Source: SIG603 sp963589785 (lineage in GTDB: Bacteria; Bacillota; Clostridia; Oscillospirales; Acutalibacteraceae). Taken from it: DNA of 15,527 nucleotides. Both the position numbers and the translations under genes were made by a program. The number at the start of each line of letters is the position of its first letter. Position 1 is the stretch's first letter. This document shows, piece by piece, positions 15,212 through 15,527 of the stretch. The notes under the pieces are model-generated. The model ran no database searches. It was not told the origin of the DNA and saw only the letters and a list, made by a program, of their open reading frames with translations. Location: NCBI GenBank assembly GCA_963589785.1, contig CAVAMJ010000029.1, positions 1-15,527 of the forward strand. Reading direction: 5' to 3'.

Positions 15212-15259
15212 TTATTTGTTGCCGTGTTTACTTTTCTTTTGAATCTTTGATTTATCCAT
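15212..15259 (-). CDS. 15-residue basic peptide MDKSKIQKKSKHGNK
   Basis: Short ORF in the minus-strand transcript with AGGA four bases before the ATG. Six lysines make it strongly basic. It could be a leader peptide or a real small protein; chance is not excluded at this length. Confidence 0.3.
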   Translation of the reverse strand: MDKSKIQKKSKHGNK

Positions 15260-15356
15260 ATTATCCTGCCTATATGGGCTAATGTTATCAGTTTGTTATC
15301 GGTATTGATAACACTCGCTCCGTAACTGTGGATAATAGCAATATGCTCCGATTCAA

Positions 15357-15385
15357 ATTATAAACGAGTTTGCTTAGGAAATCAA
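15357..15385 (-). promoter_or_regulatory. Near-consensus minus-strand promoter
   Basis: TTGATT (15380-15385) and a perfect TATAAT (15357-15362) are exactly 17 bases apart on the minus strand. It points away from the window end toward the two terminators, with no long ORF between. Confidence 0.75.
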
Positions 15386-15406
15386 CACTATATTACCAAA
15401 TACCGC

Positions 15407-15442
15407 AAGCAGCCTGTATGCTTTATCACACGCAGGCTGCTT
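15407..15442. repeat. GC-rich inverted repeat
   Basis: AAGCAGCCTG and CAGGCTGCTT pair perfectly over ten bases around a 16-base loop, with no U run on either strand. It lies upstream of the minus-strand promoter and may be the terminator core of a neighbouring transcript or a binding site. Bases 15443-15527 show nothing else recognisable. Confidence 0.5.
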
Positions 15443-15527
15443 AATCAAATTCATTATAGCTGATGATAAATCGGTTTCATTTTGTTAAAAGTGCAAAACT
15501 CTTTGAATCCCAGTATTTTTAATTCCT

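Larger units (their letters stand above)
15132..15350 (-). ncRNA. Candidate small RNA or orphan attenuator leader
   Basis: A strong promoter just upstream and two terminators define a minus-strand transcript of about 220 to 290 bases that contains no protein of usual size. Two copies of TGTTATC (15283-15289 and 15294-15300, plus-strand reading) compete for one GATAACA (15307-15313), so alternative hairpins can form. GCC/GGC at about 15265-15278 partly covers the ribosome site of a 15-codon ORF. No known RNA family was recognised. It could be an independent small RNA, or a regulatory leader separated from its gene. Confidence 0.45.

Noticed and set aside
14937..15518. Ten-base direct repeat CCCAGTATTT (14937 and 15509) as possible attachment or target-site duplication
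   Set aside because: Short, in AT-rich DNA, with no integrase or transposase between; chance is sufficient.

Overview
The window looks like chromosomal DNA from a gut-type Clostridia (Oscillospirales/Lachnospirales-like) Firmicute. The reasons are strong AGGAGG-type Shine-Dalgarno sites, moderate-to-low GC content with AT-rich intergenic DNA, many U-tailed hairpin terminators, an AraC regulator fused to a glycosidase-like domain beside a GPH-family sugar symporter, and a macrodomain/class M sirtuin pair typical of Firmicutes. The species call is inference. There is no rRNA, tRNA, CRISPR array or recognisable transposase.

Left part (1-5200): a minus-strand AraC/GH39-like regulator stands divergent from a plus-strand pair, a GPH (MelB-like) symporter and a metallo-beta-lactamase-fold hydrolase, closed by a strong terminator. 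The intergenic region carries direct repeats and an inverted repeat that are plausible operators. This reads as a glycoside sensing and uptake locus. The regulator's sugar-binding domain seems to have lost both catalytic glutamates, so it is probably a sensor.

Middle (5200-7100): an MFS drug-type exporter sits behind a roughly 300-base leader. The leader has a promoter, a 14-codon leader ORF with its own ribosome site, nested stems spanning that ORF, and mutually exclusive antiterminator and terminator hairpins. This is the layout of a ribosome-sensing attenuator. A short ORF with an excellent ribosome site and an internal amber codon follows the exporter.

Centre (7057-12520): on the minus strand, a YfhO-family membrane glycosyltransferase and a GtrB/CsbB-like polyprenyl-phosphate glycosyltransferase form an operon for cell-envelope glycosylation, with a clear promoter and terminator. 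Divergent from it is a MATE exporter whose promoter and ribosome site point to an ACG, rather than an ATG, as the start codon.

Right part (12520-14840): an operon of a flavin-reductase-like protein, a zinc-type macrodomain ADP-ribosyl hydrolase and a class M sirtuin (SirTM), with overlapping genes and a palindromic operator inside the promoter. This looks like a reduced form of the SirTM/macrodomain protein ADP-ribosylation module; the GcvH-L and LplA2 partners are absent from the window.

End (14841-15527): about 690 bases without a substantial ORF, but not featureless. The minus strand has a near-consensus promoter, a 15-codon ORF, and two or three U-tailed hairpins, consistent with an undescribed small RNA or an orphan attenuator.
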